Source: Novosphingobium sp. (GTDB lineage Bacteria > Pseudomonadota > Alphaproteobacteria > Sphingomonadales > Sphingomonadaceae). From it: a DNA stretch of 64,000 nucleotides. The stretch covers positions 1 to 64,000 of the forward strand of contig NZ_JAUYNB010000029.1 in the NCBI RefSeq assembly GCF_030699305.1. The letters run 5' to 3'. Under the pieces are notes generated by a model. It saw only the letters and a list, made by a program, of their open reading frames with translations, did not search any database and was not told where the DNA came from. How positions within the stretch are numbered: position 1 is the stretch's first letter; each line of letters starts with the position of its first letter. Positions 26,493-35,735 of the stretch are shown here, piece by piece. Both the position numbers and the translations under genes were made by a program.

Positions 26493-26780
26493 GAAGCACC
26501 GCCCACAAGCTCAATGCTTGCACGCGATTCCGTGATGGCGTAAAAGGCTCGGGTAGCTGCAACGCTATCGAAATGACCGCTGGCGAGGGTGGCAGCCCTT
26601 CCGGCGGTTTTTCGTTTTCGGTCTGGCGGTCTGGCGGCCGCCTCCGTCGCTGCCGAAATCCGACCAGATATGCGCGTTTTCGAGGGCCTCCAGAGGCCCT
26701 CTCGTACAAATCGCGTACAGCGCCCTTTGTACAAGAGGCTATTTCTGCAACGAAAACAGCTAACTAATTGATTTGGCTGG
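26493..26780. promoter_or_regulatory. Region between repC and the tRNA fragment
   Basis: These 288 bases lie upstream of repC and end at the attachment site. I see no gene. The main features are the imperfect inverted repeat at 26701-26737 and the short repeat tggcggtctggcgg near 26624-26637. The stretch should contain the repC promoter and possibly recombinase arm sites of the attachment region. Confidence 0.4.
26701..26737. repeat. Imperfect inverted repeat upstream of repC
   Basis: ctcgtacaaa (26701-26710) faces tttgtacaagag (26726-26737) across a 15-bp spacer that contains a third gtac. The arms match except for one inserted base. It may be a repC operator or a recombinase arm site. Confidence 0.4.
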
Positions 26781-26782
26781 CT

Positions 26783-26830
26783 CCCTTCACACGGGTGGGG
26801 TCGCAGGTTCAATACCTGCCGCGCCCACCA
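26783..26830 (+). tRNA. 3' fragment of tRNA-Val(CAC), attachment-site duplication
   Basis: The fragment covers the anticodon loop TTCACAC (anticodon CAC), the 3' anticodon stem, the variable region, the T arm (GCAGG/CCTGC) and the acceptor strand CGCGCCC with encoded CCA at 26828-26830. No matching 5' acceptor (GGGCGCG) or D arm exists upstream, and the 5' anticodon stem reads CTCCC where CACCC would be needed, so identity starts near 26783. This is the expected scar of a tyrosine recombinase acting in a tRNA anticodon region. It is not a functional tRNA. Confidence 0.85.
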
Positions 26831-26898
26831 CTTCCTCTCCCTGACATGGTTGCCGGATACGGTTGAAAGCCGGGCCTCAAGCGGGCATAGGCCGCGCC

Positions 26899-28194
26899 AT
26901 GCATGATATCCGCCAGATCCGGGACAATCCCGCCGCTTTTGACGCCGCCCTCGCCCGCCGCGGGGTAGAGCCGGTTTCGGCTGAAATCCTGGCGCTCGAC
27001 ACCCGGCGCCGCGCGGTCGCCACGCAGATGCAGGAAGCGCAGAGCCGCCGCAACGACGCCTCGAAGGCGATTGGCGCCGCGATGGCACGCGGTGACAAGG
27101 ATGAGGCGGAGCGGCTGAAGGCCGAAGTCGCCGCGCTGAAAGACACCCTGCCCGCACTGGAAGCCGACGACCGCGATCTGCTCGCCCGGCTGAACGACGA
27201 GTTGGCCCGCCACCCCAACCTGCCCGACGCGGCGGTGCCGGACGGCGCGGACGAGAGCGAAAATGTCGAAGTCAGCCGCTGGGGCACCCCGCGCAGCTTT
27301 GACTTCACGCCGCAGGAACACACCGATATCGGTCCGGCGCTGGGGCTGGACTTTGAAACCGGCGCGAAGATTTCGGGCGCGCGCTTCACCTTCCTGCGCG
27401 GGCAGATGGCGCGGCTGCAACGCGCGCTGGGGCAGTTCATGCTCGATCACCAGACCGGCGTGAACGGCTACAGCGAATGCGCCACGCCGCTGCTGGTCAA
27501 GAGCGACGCGCTGTTCGGCACCGGCCAGCTGCCCAAGTTCGCCGAGGACAATTTCCGCACCACCGATGGTCGCTGGCTGATCCCCACCGCCGAAGTTTCC
27601 CTCACCAATTCGGTGCGCGAGGAGATCCTGACCGAAGCGGCGCTCCCCCTGCGGATGACCGCGCTGACCCCGTGCTTCCGCAGCGAAGCGGGCGCGGCCG
27701 GCAAGGATACGCGCGGCTATATCCGCCAGCACCAGTTCGAGAAGGTCGAACTCGTCACCATCTGCAAGCCGGATGACAGCGCCGCCGAGCATGAGCGGAT
27801 GGCGCAGGCGGCCGAATCGATCCTCCAGGCGCTGGACCTGCCCTATCGCAAGGTAATCCTCTGCGCGGGCGACATGGGCTTTACCGCGCGCAAAACGTAT
27901 GATCTGGAAGTGTGGCTGCCCGGACAGGGCGCTTACCGCGAGATTTCGAGCATTTCCAACTGCGGCGATTTTCAGGCGCGGCGGATGAATGCGCGCTATC
28001 GCCCCGACGGCGCGAAGGGGACGGAATTCGTCCACACGCTCAACGGATCGGGCCTCGCCGTGGGCCGCACGCTGGTGGCGGTGCTGGAAAACTATCAGAA
28101 CGCTGACGGATCGGTCACCGTCCCCGCCGCGCTGCGCCCCTACATGGGCGGAATCGACAAGCTGGAGCCTGATTTCGACTTTCTTTGGCGTTGA
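26899..28194 (+). CDS. serS: Seryl-tRNA synthetase
   Basis: This 431-residue class II synthetase charges tRNA-Ser with serine in the cytoplasm. The N-terminal coiled-coil arm that contacts the tRNA spans about residues 25-105. The catalytic core shows [11 protein letters not shown], motif 2 ([20 protein letters not shown]) and motif 3 ([19 protein letters not shown]). The start at 26899 gives [10 protein letters not shown], the usual SerS N-terminus; an upstream in-frame start would add 12 non-conserved residues. It is the first chromosomal gene right of the mobile element, 68 bp after the tRNA fragment. Confidence 0.97.
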   Translation: MHDIRQIRDNPAAFDAALARRGVEPVSAEILALDTRRRAVATQMQEAQSRRNDASKAIGAAMARGDKDEAERLKAEVAALKDTLPALEADDRDLLARLNDELARHPNLPDAAVPDGADESENVEVSRWGTPRSFDFTPQEHTDIGPALGLDFETGAKISGARFTFLRGQMARLQRALGQFMLDHQTGVNGYSECATPLLVKSDALFGTGQLPKFAEDNFRTTDGRWLIPTAEVSLTNSVREEILTEAALPLRMTALTPCFRSEAGAAGKDTRGYIRQHQFEKVELVTICKPDDSAAEHERMAQAAESILQALDLPYRKVILCAGDMGFTARKTYDLEVWLPGQGAYREISSISNCGDFQARRMNARYRPDGAKGTEFVHTLNGSGLAVGRTLVAVLENYQNADGSVTVPAALRPYMGGIDKLEPDFDFLWR

Positions 28195-28207
28195 TATTTG
28201 AAAGCTC

Positions 28208-28329
28208 CGTCATGCTGAACTTGTTTCAGCATCCATCGGGCCGCAAGTTTGGCGCGGCAGGCGTGACTCCAAGTCGGCCAATGCAGGCTTGAGCGGAGAA
28301 ATGGACCCTGAAACAAGTTCAGGGTGACG
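28208..28329. repeat. Two-hairpin intergenic repeat, copy 1
   Basis: The left unit atgctgaacttgtttcagcat is an 8-bp hairpin; the right unit, accctgaaacaagttcagggt, is a related hairpin in the opposite sense. An unrelated spacer of about 65 bp separates them. Copy 2 at 31233-31322 carries the same two units in reversed order and strand. It resembles REP/BIME-type intergenic elements. It sits between serS and surE. Confidence 0.8.
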
Positions 28330-28359
28330 ATCCCTTTTCACTCGGTTAGCGAGGTTGCC

Positions 28360-29121
28360 ATGCGTATCTTACTGACCAACGACGACGGCATCTTCGCTCC
28401 CGGCCTGACCGTGCTGGAACGAATCGCGGCGCGCTTTTCCGACGATATCTGGATTTGCGCCCCGGCCGAGGAACAGTCCGGCGCGGGCCATTCGCTGACC
28501 CTGTCGCGGCCGGTGCGCCTGCGCCAGCACGATGCGCGGCGCTTTTCGGTATCGGGCACGCCGACCGATTCGGTCATGATGGCGCTGCGCGAGGTGATGC
28601 CTGGCAAGCCCGACCTGATCCTGTCCGGCGTCAATCGCGGGGCGAATCTGGGCGATGACGTGACGTATTCAGGCACCGTTTCCGCCGCCATCGAAGGCGC
28701 GCTCGCGGGCATTCGCTCGATCGCGCTGAGCCAGGTCTATGCGCAGGAAGGGATGGGCGACACCGTGCCCTTCGCCGCCGCCGAGGCATGGGGCGAGCGG
28801 GTGATCGAACCGCTGCTGGGCGTGCCCTTTGCCGAACGCACACTGGTCAACGTCAACTTCCCCGCCATCGCCCCGGACGAGGTCAAGGGCATCCGCGTAG
28901 TTCGGCAGGGATTTCATGACTATGCGCGTGGATCGGTGGTTGAAGGAACCGATCCAAGGGGGTACCGTTACTTCTGGTTCGGACTGCACGGGATTGAACA
29001 TACCCCCGGCCATGCAACCGACCTTGAAGCAATCCAGGATGGCTATGTGTCCGTAACCCCGCTGCAACTTGATCTGACCCACAACGCATCGCTGGCCGCG
29101 ATGGCAGAGCGGTTCGCCTGA
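28360..29121 (+). CDS. surE: 5'/3'-nucleotidase SurE
   Basis: This 253-residue protein is a metal-dependent nucleoside monophosphate phosphatase. The N-terminus has MRILLTNDDG with the metal-binding DD pair, followed by VCAPAEEQSG-like residues (CAPAEEQSGAGHS) and SGVNRGANLGDDVTYSGTV, all SurE signatures. The ATG at 28360 gives the canonical start; an upstream in-frame ATG at 28324 lies next to the repeat. It overlaps the next gene by one base (TGATG), and surE followed by an nlpD-like gene is a common bacterial order. Confidence 0.96.
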   Translation: MRILLTNDDGIFAPGLTVLERIAARFSDDIWICAPAEEQSGAGHSLTLSRPVRLRQHDARRFSVSGTPTDSVMMALREVMPGKPDLILSGVNRGANLGDDVTYSGTVSAAIEGALAGIRSIALSQVYAQEGMGDTVPFAAAEAWGERVIEPLLGVPFAERTLVNVNFPAIAPDEVKGIRVVRQGFHDYARGSVVEGTDPRGYRYFWFGLHGIEHTPGHATDLEAIQDGYVSVTPLQLDLTHNASLAAMAERFA

Positions 29122-29996
29122 TGCCCCGCGCGGCGCTCCTGTTCGGAGTCGTCGCGCTGCTGCTGGGTGCGCCGGTTGCGGCGCAATCTTCTGCCGAAAA
29201 CCGGGCCGACGATCCCAGAACCGCGACCGAATACGTGGTGAAGCCCGGCGAAACACTGGGCGGCATCGCCAACCGGGTGGAAGTGCCGCGCCTGCTGATT
29301 ATCGAGGCGAACGGGCTGAAGGCGCCCTATCTGGTCCGCATCGGACAGAAGCTGGTGATCCCGCGCCGCCGCACCCACACGGTCAAGGACGGCGAAACCG
29401 GGTTCGGCATCGCGCTGGATTACGGCGTGCCGTGGCCCGCCATTGCCGCCGCCAATGGCCTTGATTCCAAGGCTGCGGTCAAGGCCGGACAAAAACTGGC
29501 AATCCCGACGCTGATCAAGGGCGCGGCCACGCCCGCTCCGGTGGCCAGCGCCGTCCCTGAACCGGAACCCACCGCCAGCGCGACGCCCACCGCCAGGCTG
29601 CCGCCAGATACCAAGGCCCCGCGCTTCGCCTGGCCGCACGGCGGCAAGGTCCGGCGGGAATTTTCCCCGCGCGGCAAATCCGGCTGGCATGACGGGATCG
29701 ACCTGACCGCCGACAAAGGCGATGCCGTGCGCGCCGCCGCTGCGGGCAAGGTGATCTTTGCCGGGCAGGGGCCAAAGGAATACGGGCTGACGGTGATCGT
29801 CTATCACACCGGCCGCTGGACCACGACCTACTCGTTCCTCGACAAGATCACCGTCAAGGACGGCGAGGCGGTCAAGCAGGGCGAGCGGATCGGGCTGGCG
29901 GGCGAAACGGGCCTCGCCACCTCGCCGCAGGTCCACTTCGAAGTGCGCCGCAACCGCGTTGCGCTCGACCCGGTCGATTACCTGCCCGCACGATGA
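29121..29996 (+). CDS. NlpD-like LysM/M23 protein with degenerate active site
   Basis: The 291-residue exported protein has a signal peptide (about 1-21, ending AAQS), two LysM peptidoglycan-binding modules (about 38-81 and 84-130), a Pro/Ala/Thr linker, and an M23 (LytM) domain (about 170-285). Zinc-ligand positions are kept (WHDGID and the last His of VHFEVR). The catalytic His of the usual YAHL is replaced (YSFL), and the first His of HxH is Gln. It is therefore likely a non-catalytic amidase activator of the NlpD/EnvC type acting in daughter-cell separation. Its place directly after surE supports NlpD. Its stop overlaps the next start (ATGA). Confidence 0.85.
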   Translation: MPRAALLFGVVALLLGAPVAAQSSAENRADDPRTATEYVVKPGETLGGIANRVEVPRLLIIEANGLKAPYLVRIGQKLVIPRRRTHTVKDGETGFGIALDYGVPWPAIAAANGLDSKAAVKAGQKLAIPTLIKGAATPAPVASAVPEPEPTASATPTARLPPDTKAPRFAWPHGGKVRREFSPRGKSGWHDGIDLTADKGDAVRAAAAGKVIFAGQGPKEYGLTVIVYHTGRWTTTYSFLDKITVKDGEAVKQGERIGLAGETGLATSPQVHFEVRRNRVALDPVDYLPAR

Positions 29997-31021
29997 CCCG
30001 CCGCGCCCGTTTCACTCCGTTCCGCCCGCTGCGGCGGCAGATCAAGGTGCCGGTCTGGGCCGATATCGGCTTGCGCCTGTTCGCCGCGCTGGGGCTGATC
30101 TCGGTCGTGGTGCTGATCCACTGGCTGGACCGCGAAGGGCTGACAGACAGCCTTGATGGGCACATCAGCTTTCTGGATGTCGTCTATTTCACGATGATTT
30201 CCATCACCACCACCGGCTTTGGCGATATCGCCCCGGTCAGCGATCAGGCGCGGCTAGTCGAAGCGGTGATCGTCACCCCGATCCGGCTGGCGGTGCTGTT
30301 TATCTTCGTCGGCACGGCCTATAACTTCATCATCAAGCGCAGCTGGGAGAATTGGCGGATGCGGCGGATTCAGGAACGGCTGACCGGCCATGTCGTCGTG
30401 CTGGGCTTCGGCATCAGCGGGTCGCAGGCGGTGGGCGAGTTGATCGATCGCGGGACCGATCCCGGCAGCATCGTCGTGATGGACGGCAGCGCCGACCGTC
30501 TGGCCGAGGCTGAGGCGCTGGGCTGCAACGTCATTCAGGACGACGCCAGCCGCGACGAGGCGCTGAAAGCGGTCCGGATTGACAGCGCCGGAACCGTGCT
30601 GGTTTCCGCCGGGCGCGACGACAGCTCGATCCTGATCGTGCTGACCGTGCGCCACCTCGCCCCCAGCGTTCCGATCAGCGTGGTCGTCCGCAACGAGGAT
30701 AACGAGATCCTGGCGCGTCAGGCCGGGGCAGACAACGTCATCAACCCGGTGCGCTTCACCGGGCTGCTGCTGGCCGGATCGGCGCAGGGCAGCCACGTGG
30801 CCGACTATCTGGCCGATCTGGCCACCGCATCGGGCAACGTCCAGCTGGTCGAACGCCCCGCCCTGCCCGACGAAATCGGCCGGGGCCTGAACGATCTGCC
30901 CAATTCGGTGCGCGGCCTGCGGATCAACCGCAATGGGCGCGAGATCGGCTTCTGGGAAGCGGACGCCAACCGGATCGAGGCTGGCGACGTGATCGTGGCG
31001 GTGGTGCCGACGGCGGGGTGA
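29993..31021 (+). CDS. Two-TM potassium channel with TrkA-N (RCK) domain
   Basis: The 342-residue protein has a membrane helix at about 22-43, a pore loop with the selectivity filter TTTGFGD (near residue 67) and a second helix at about 85-108. The cytoplasmic part is a Rossmann-type RCK domain (VVVLGFGISGSQAVGEL, near 130-145) that gates such channels by binding nucleotide or ions. The C-terminus (about 290-342) looks like a TrkA-C module. The topology is that of MthK-type channels. The start overlaps the nlpD-like stop. Confidence 0.88.
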   Translation: MTRRARFTPFRPLRRQIKVPVWADIGLRLFAALGLISVVVLIHWLDREGLTDSLDGHISFLDVVYFTMISITTTGFGDIAPVSDQARLVEAVIVTPIRLAVLFIFVGTAYNFIIKRSWENWRMRRIQERLTGHVVVLGFGISGSQAVGELIDRGTDPGSIVVMDGSADRLAEAEALGCNVIQDDASRDEALKAVRIDSAGTVLVSAGRDDSSILIVLTVRHLAPSVPISVVVRNEDNEILARQAGADNVINPVRFTGLLLAGSAQGSHVADYLADLATASGNVQLVERPALPDEIGRGLNDLPNSVRGLRINRNGREIGFWEADANRIEAGDVIVAVVPTAG

Positions 31022-31040
31022 TCCGGATGGGTTTGGGCCG

Positions 31041-31223
31041 ATGGAACATGCCTTCCTTGTTTCGTTTCTCGAAGAGCGAACCACGCCCGAGGACTTCTGC
31101 CTGGAGATCAGGAACGAGGTTGATGCTTGCGAGGCAGGCTTCCGCTCGCCAACCGGCGTTGGCTACATCGTCGTCACGGATGGGCCGCTGACGCTTGCGC
31201 CCCTGTCAGTGATTGCAGATTAG
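31041..31223 (+). CDS. Small hypothetical protein
   Basis: This 60-residue frame (MEHAFLVSFLEERTTPEDFC...) follows the channel gene by 19 bp on the same strand and ends just before repeat copy 2. Composition looks protein-like and it is acidic. I recognise no family, and no clear ribosome site precedes it. It could be real or a chance frame. Confidence 0.45.
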   Translation: MEHAFLVSFLEERTTPEDFCLEIRNEVDACEAGFRSPTGVGYIVVTDGPLTLAPLSVIAD

Positions 31224-31232
31224 CCCAGAAAT

Positions 31233-31322
31233 CGTCACCCTGAACTTGTTTCAGGGTCCATTTCTCCCATCGCACCGCCGCTTGCGAGGCATGATGGATG
31301 CTGAAACAAGTTCAGCATGACG
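31233..31322. repeat. Two-hairpin intergenic repeat, copy 2 (inverted relative to copy 1)
   Basis: The left unit accctgaacttgtttcagggt and right unit atgctgaaacaagttcagcat are the same two hairpins as at 28208-28329, on the opposite strand. The spacer (about 32 bp) is shorter and different in sequence, so the hairpin units are the conserved parts. Confidence 0.8.
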
Positions 31323-31439
31323 TGGGTTGAGGCGCCGATCTGGTCGACATTCCAGCCATTCAGGCCACCACATCGGATGGGCGCAAACAAAACATCTTCG
31401 TGTCTTCGTGTGAACCCAAAAACCCCGCCCCCACAACCG

Positions 31440-31784
31440 CTACCCCAGCAGGAAAAACACCCCGCCCATCGCCAGATAGGCGAGCAGAAACGCCCCGCTG
31501 TCCTTGACCGTCTCCGCGCGCGGCGTGCCGTCGCGTGACTGGCTGATCCACAGCGCCGGGATCACAAAGGCCAGCGCCAGCCCGCCTGATTGCATGAAAT
31601 AGAGCCACGGCTTGGCCGCCAGCGTCTCCGGCCCGATCCGGGCGAGCGCGTGGCCCAGCATCCCGGCGGACACCAGCATCCCGCCCACGGCAACCACCGG
31701 CGAAATCCCGCGCCGCAGCGCCAGCAGCAGGCCCGCAGCGATCAGCGCCGCCGCCGCCACGCCCAACCAGTTCATCGGACCCAT
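31440..31784 (-). CDS. Hypothetical four-helix membrane protein
   Basis: This 114-residue protein has about four hydrophobic helices ([69 protein letters not shown]). The start ATG 31784 (MGPMNWLG) is chosen because the longer frame adds a sequence unlike a membrane protein. It is divergent from rimO with 68 bp between the starts. I know no function for it. Confidence 0.7.
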   Translation of the reverse strand: MGPMNWLGVAAAALIAAGLLLALRRGISPVVAVGGMLVSAGMLGHALARIGPETLAAKPWLYFMQSGGLALAFVIPALWISQSRDGTPRAETVKDSGAFLLAYLAMGGVFFLLG

Positions 31785-31852
31785 TGCCTGCTCCTGTGCC
31801 GCCAAACCACAACAGTAGCGAAATCCGCATAACCCGTGTAGGGGCCGCGCCC

Positions 31853-33226
31853 ATGGCAATCGAGATTCCTGAAGCCCGCAAAGTCGGCATGGTCAGCCTG
31901 GGCTGTCCCAAGGCGCTGGTCGACAGCGAACGCATCCTCACCCGGCTGCGCGCTGATGGCTATGCCATGAGCGCGGACTATGCCGGGGCAGATGTGGTGC
32001 TGGTCAACACCTGCGGGTTCCTCGATTCCGCCAAGGAAGAAAGTCTGGCCGCGATTGGCGAGGCAATTGCCGAGAACGGCCGCGTGATCGTGACCGGGTG
32101 CATGGGCAATGAGGCGGAGCTGATCCGCGCGAAGTTCCCCGCCGTGCTGGCCGTCACCGGCGCGCACCAGTACGAAGCCGTGGTCGAGGCCGTGCACGAA
32201 GCCGCGCCGCCATCACAAGGCCCGTTCGTCGACCTGATCCCGCAGCCGTCGGACGCGGATATCAAGCTGACCCCGCGCCATTACAGCTATCTGAAGATTT
32301 CCGAAGGCTGCAACCACGCCTGCGCGTTCTGCATCATCCCGCAGCTGCGCGGCAAGCTGGCCAGCCGCCGGATCGACGCCGTGCTGCGCGAAGCGGAAAA
32401 GCTGGTCGCGGCGGGGACGAAGGAACTGCTGGTGATCAGCCAGGACACCTCGGCCTATGGCGTCGATGTGCGGCACGAGGAACGGACGTGGAAGGGCCGC
32501 GCCGTCCGCACTCACATGACCGATCTCGCCCGCGAACTCGGCCAGCTGCGCACGCCCGAAGGCCATGCGCCGTGGGTGCGGCTGCACTATGTCTATCCCT
32601 ATCCCCACGTCGATGCGGTGATCCCGCTGATGGCCGAAGGGCTGATCACGCCCTACCTCGACATTCCGTTCCAGCACGCCGCGCCAAATGTGCTGAAGGC
32701 GATGAAGCGCCCCGCCAACGAAGCCAAAGTGCTCGAACGCCTGAAATCGTGGCGCGAGATTTGCCCGGACATCACGATCCGTTCCAGCTTCGTGGTCGGC
32801 TTCCCCGGCGAGACCGAGGAGGATTTCCAGTACCTGCTCGATTGGCTGGACGAAGCGCAGCTGGACCGCGTCGGCGGCTTCCGGTTCGAACCGGTCGCGG
32901 GCGCGGCGGCGAACGATCTGCCCAACCCGGTGCCCGAAGCGGTCAAGGAAGAGCGCTATCAGCGCCTGATGGAAAAGACCGCCGCGATCAGCGCCGCGAA
33001 ACTCGCCGCCAAAGTCGGCCGCACGCTCCCGGTGATCATCGACGAAGTGGGTGAACCGGACGAGGATGGCGACATCGGCGCGACCGGGCGGTCACAGGCC
33101 GATGCCCCGGAAATCGATGGTGCGGTCTATTTGCGCAACGTGCCCGCCGGTCTGAAGGCCGGTGACATCGTGCAGGTCGAGATCGAGGACGCCGACGCGC
33201 ACGATCTGTTCGGGGTGATTGCCTGA
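31853..33226 (+). CDS. rimO: Ribosomal protein uS12 methylthiotransferase RimO
   Basis: This 457-residue radical SAM enzyme adds a methylthio group to an aspartate of ribosomal protein uS12. The N-terminal UPF0004 domain has the three cluster cysteines ([33 protein letters not shown]). The radical SAM CxxxCxxC motif is CNHACAFC near residue 155. A TRAM RNA-binding domain ends the protein. The YLKISEGC and [13 protein letters not shown] segments are typical of RimO. The ATG at 31853 gives [20 protein letters not shown], the normal start. Confidence 0.96.
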   Translation: MAIEIPEARKVGMVSLGCPKALVDSERILTRLRADGYAMSADYAGADVVLVNTCGFLDSAKEESLAAIGEAIAENGRVIVTGCMGNEAELIRAKFPAVLAVTGAHQYEAVVEAVHEAAPPSQGPFVDLIPQPSDADIKLTPRHYSYLKISEGCNHACAFCIIPQLRGKLASRRIDAVLREAEKLVAAGTKELLVISQDTSAYGVDVRHEERTWKGRAVRTHMTDLARELGQLRTPEGHAPWVRLHYVYPYPHVDAVIPLMAEGLITPYLDIPFQHAAPNVLKAMKRPANEAKVLERLKSWREICPDITIRSSFVVGFPGETEEDFQYLLDWLDEAQLDRVGGFRFEPVAGAAANDLPNPVPEAVKEERYQRLMEKTAAISAAKLAAKVGRTLPVIIDEVGEPDEDGDIGATGRSQADAPEIDGAVYLRNVPAGLKAGDIVQVEIEDADAHDLFGVIA

Positions 33227-33254
33227 GCGGCGAAAATACGCTTAGCCTCTGGCC

Positions 33255-34658
33255 ATGCGCCGCCTGTTCCCCGTTCTTGCTGCCCTGTGCCTGCCGTTCA
33301 CCGCTGCTGCCCAGCCGATCACTCCTGCTGAGCGGACGGCGATCGAGCGCGCGGTAACCAGCACTTTGCGCGAAACGCGGGTGCCATCGGCGCAAGTGGC
33401 CGTAGTGCGGGATGGCCAGCTGGTGTTTCAGGGGGCGTGGGGCAAGGCGGCAGAGGCGATACCCCAGTCCCGGCCCGATCTGCCCTATCAGATCGCGTCC
33501 AATTCCAAGCAGTTCATCGCCGCGCTGCTGTTGTTGCTGGAAAACGACGGCAAGCTGAGCCTCGACGATCCGGTGTCGCGCTGGTTGCCCGACGTTTCGG
33601 GGGCGGAGCGGATTACGCTGCGGCACATGTTGACGCATACCTCGGGCCTGCCCGACTACTGGCCGCACGATTTTGCCTTCGCCGCCACGGCAGAGCCAGT
33701 CACCCCGGCGGGTATCGTGGCGCGCTGGGGACGCGGGCCGCTGGAGTTCGAACCCGGCACGCGCTGGGAATATTCCAACACCGGCTATGTCGTCGCGGCC
33801 CAGATCGCCGAGATCGCGGGCGGCGCGCCGCTGTGGCAGCAACTGGAACAGCGCCTGTTCAAACCGCTGGGGATCAGGCCGCTGCCGCTGGATGACACCA
33901 ACACGGCCGGTTTTCCGCAAGGCTATCACCGCTATGCCACCGGTCCCGTGCGGCCCGCCAAACCCGCAGCGCGCGGCTGGTTGTGGGCGGCGGGAGAACT
34001 GTCGATGACGGCGGCCGATCTGGCCCGCTGGAACATCGCGCGGATCAACCGCGAACTGTTGCCACCCGAAGACTGGGAGCAGATGGAAACCCCGGCCCGG
34101 CTGGCAGACGGATCGCGCACCACGTATGGTCTGGGCGTTTCGCGCCGCACGGTGGGCGGCCGGACGCGGATCGATCACGGCGGCGAATCGGTCGGGTTCC
34201 TGTCGCAGAACACGGTCTGGCTGGACCAGCGCACTGCCGTCACGGTGCTGACCAACGCCGATTACGGCGGCGCGGAAAATGCGCTGACCAACCGGATCGC
34301 CGCGATTGTGCTGCCCAAGCTGCCCCCGGTCCCGGCGCGCATCGCGGACACTGGCGGCCGGATCGATGACATCCGGCAAGTGCTGGCCGGACTGGCGAGC
34401 GGCCAGATCGATCCGGCGCGCTTTACCCCCAACGCGCAGTATTATTTCAGCCCCGCCGCGCTGGGCGATTACCGCACCAGCCTGGCCGGGCTGGGCGCGC
34501 CGCTGTCCGTCACCAGCACCCGCACCCCGTGGCTGCGCGGCGGGTTCGTAGGGCGGACCTATAGCGTGCGATACAACGGCCAGCGGTTCCGGCTGTCCAC
34601 TTACGCCGAACCGGGCGATGCCGGGCGGTGGGAACAGTTCATCCTCTATGCCGATTAA
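33255..34658 (+). CDS. Exported serine hydrolase of the beta-lactamase/penicillin-binding-protein fold
   Basis: The 467-residue protein has a signal peptide ending TAAAQP. The class C-type motifs are present: SxxK as SNSK (near residue 79), YxN as YSN (near 174) and a HGG triad replacement (DHGGESVGF, near 310). The region after residue 370 is an unassigned C-terminal domain. Such proteins are usually D-aminopeptidases, esterases or carboxypeptidases rather than true beta-lactamases; the substrate cannot be told. The stop overlaps that of the convergent corA gene. Confidence 0.85.
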   Translation: MRRLFPVLAALCLPFTAAAQPITPAERTAIERAVTSTLRETRVPSAQVAVVRDGQLVFQGAWGKAAEAIPQSRPDLPYQIASNSKQFIAALLLLLENDGKLSLDDPVSRWLPDVSGAERITLRHMLTHTSGLPDYWPHDFAFAATAEPVTPAGIVARWGRGPLEFEPGTRWEYSNTGYVVAAQIAEIAGGAPLWQQLEQRLFKPLGIRPLPLDDTNTAGFPQGYHRYATGPVRPAKPAARGWLWAAGELSMTAADLARWNIARINRELLPPEDWEQMETPARLADGSRTTYGLGVSRRTVGGRTRIDHGGESVGFLSQNTVWLDQRTAVTVLTNADYGGAENALTNRIAAIVLPKLPPVPARIADTGGRIDDIRQVLAGLASGQIDPARFTPNAQYYFSPAALGDYRTSLAGLGAPLSVTSTRTPWLRGGFVGRTYSVRYNGQRFRLSTYAEPGDAGRWEQFILYAD

Positions 34659-35653
34659 AGCCAGCCGATCCGCTTGAACCGCACATACAGCCCGCCGCAA
34701 ACCCCGAAAATCAGGCCCAGCACCGCCGGATAGCCCCAGCGTTCGCGCAGTTCGGGCATATAGTCGAAATTCATGCCGTAAATCCCGGCAATCGCGGTCG
34801 GCACCGCCAGGATCGCGGCCCAGGCAGCCAGCTGCCGGGTCATCTGCCCCTGCCGGTGCTGTTCCAGCAGGCTGGCGGTGTCGACGATGCTGGCCAGCGT
34901 TTCGACCAGCCCCAGCATCCGCCGCATCGCCCGCCGGACATGGTCCTGCACATCGCGGAACCAGACCCGCGCCGATGGATCGATCACCGGCAATTCGACC
35001 GTCGCCAGCCGCTCGCTCATTTCCTCCATCGGCCCGACGATCCGCTGGAACCGGCGGAGCTGGCGGCGAAGGCGGAAAATGCGGCGGATCGTGGACGGTT
35101 CAGGGAACGTGTCGATTGCCCGCTCCTCCATGTCCTGCACCGCGCTTTCCAGCCTTTCCATGATCGGCTGATAGCCATCGACAATGAAATCGAGGATCGC
35201 GTGGGCAACATAGTCCGGCCCTTCGGCCATCCGCTCGGCATCGGCTTCCAGCCGTGCGCGCAGCGCCGTGTGCGACCGGGTTGAGCCGAACCGCACCGAG
35301 ATCAGAAAATCCGTCCCCAGGAACAGCGCGGTCTGGCCATAGGCGATCCGCTCCCCCTCCTCGATCGCGGCGGTCCGCGCGACAATGAACAGGGTGTGCC
35401 CATAGATTTCGACCTTGGGCAGCTGCGTGGGGTTCAGCGCATCCTCTACTGCCAGCGGGTGCAGCCCGAACTGGGTGCGGGCCAGTTCCATTTCCGCCGC
35501 GCCCGGTTCGGCCAGCCCGACCCAGTCGAACGTGCCGGCCGGCCCCGCCACGCGCGGCTCGCCGGTCAGCGCCAGTGTGGTCTCGACCGGCTGACCGGCG
35601 GCGTATCGGCGGGCTGCGATGATTGCCATTGCATCGCAGTGCCAAACCCGCAT
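34655..35653 (-). CDS. corA: CorA-family magnesium/divalent cation transporter
   Basis: This 332-residue protein has a large cytoplasmic N-terminal domain with long helices (about 120-265) and two C-terminal membrane helices. The signature YGMNF sits between them, after the first helix, and ends at about residue 300. It forms a pentameric Mg2+ channel in the inner membrane. ATG 35653 gives the longest form; ATG 35629 (MAIIAARRY) is equally possible. It is convergent with the serine hydrolase gene, sharing stop-codon bases. Confidence 0.93.
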   Translation of the reverse strand: MRVWHCDAMAIIAARRYAAGQPVETTLALTGEPRVAGPAGTFDWVGLAEPGAAEMELARTQFGLHPLAVEDALNPTQLPKVEIYGHTLFIVARTAAIEEGERIAYGQTALFLGTDFLISVRFGSTRSHTALRARLEADAERMAEGPDYVAHAILDFIVDGYQPIMERLESAVQDMEERAIDTFPEPSTIRRIFRLRRQLRRFQRIVGPMEEMSERLATVELPVIDPSARVWFRDVQDHVRRAMRRMLGLVETLASIVDTASLLEQHRQGQMTRQLAAWAAILAVPTAIAGIYGMNFDYMPELRERWGYPAVLGLIFGVCGGLYVRFKRIGWL

Positions 35654-35735
35654 GATGCTGGCAATCCCGCACGGCTTGCGATACGTGCGGCAATGAAACT
35701 TACAACAATGTCAATTTACCGGGGGGAGCCGGATC

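Larger units (their letters stand above)
1..26830. mobile_element. Integrated plasmid-like mobilizable element carrying a defence island (left end outside window)
   Basis: The right edge is a 3' tRNA-Val fragment, a typical attachment-site duplication left by site-specific integration into a tRNA gene. Inside lie plasmid functions (RepC-type initiator, ParA with a ribbon-helix-helix partner, MobF relaxase, membrane-anchored ribbon-helix-helix protein) and defence cargo (Zorya type I, Druantia type III, a DUF262/DUF1524 nuclease). Nearly every gene reads on the minus strand, while serS and its neighbours to the right are housekeeping genes. No integrase or conjugation-pore genes are visible, so they are absent or left of base 1. 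An intact tRNA-Val(CAC) on the plus strand is expected there. The truncated hip genes at the left may be older debris inside the element. Confidence 0.75.

Noticed and set aside
26755..26830. Complete tRNA-Val gene
   Set aside because: No 5' acceptor strand GGGCGCG or D arm occurs upstream and the 5' anticodon stem is mismatched, so only the 3' part is present.
33255..34658. Acquired beta-lactamase resistance gene
   Set aside because: The motifs fit the wide class C-like serine hydrolase family, but base composition and context are those of the host chromosome, and nothing indicates resistance.
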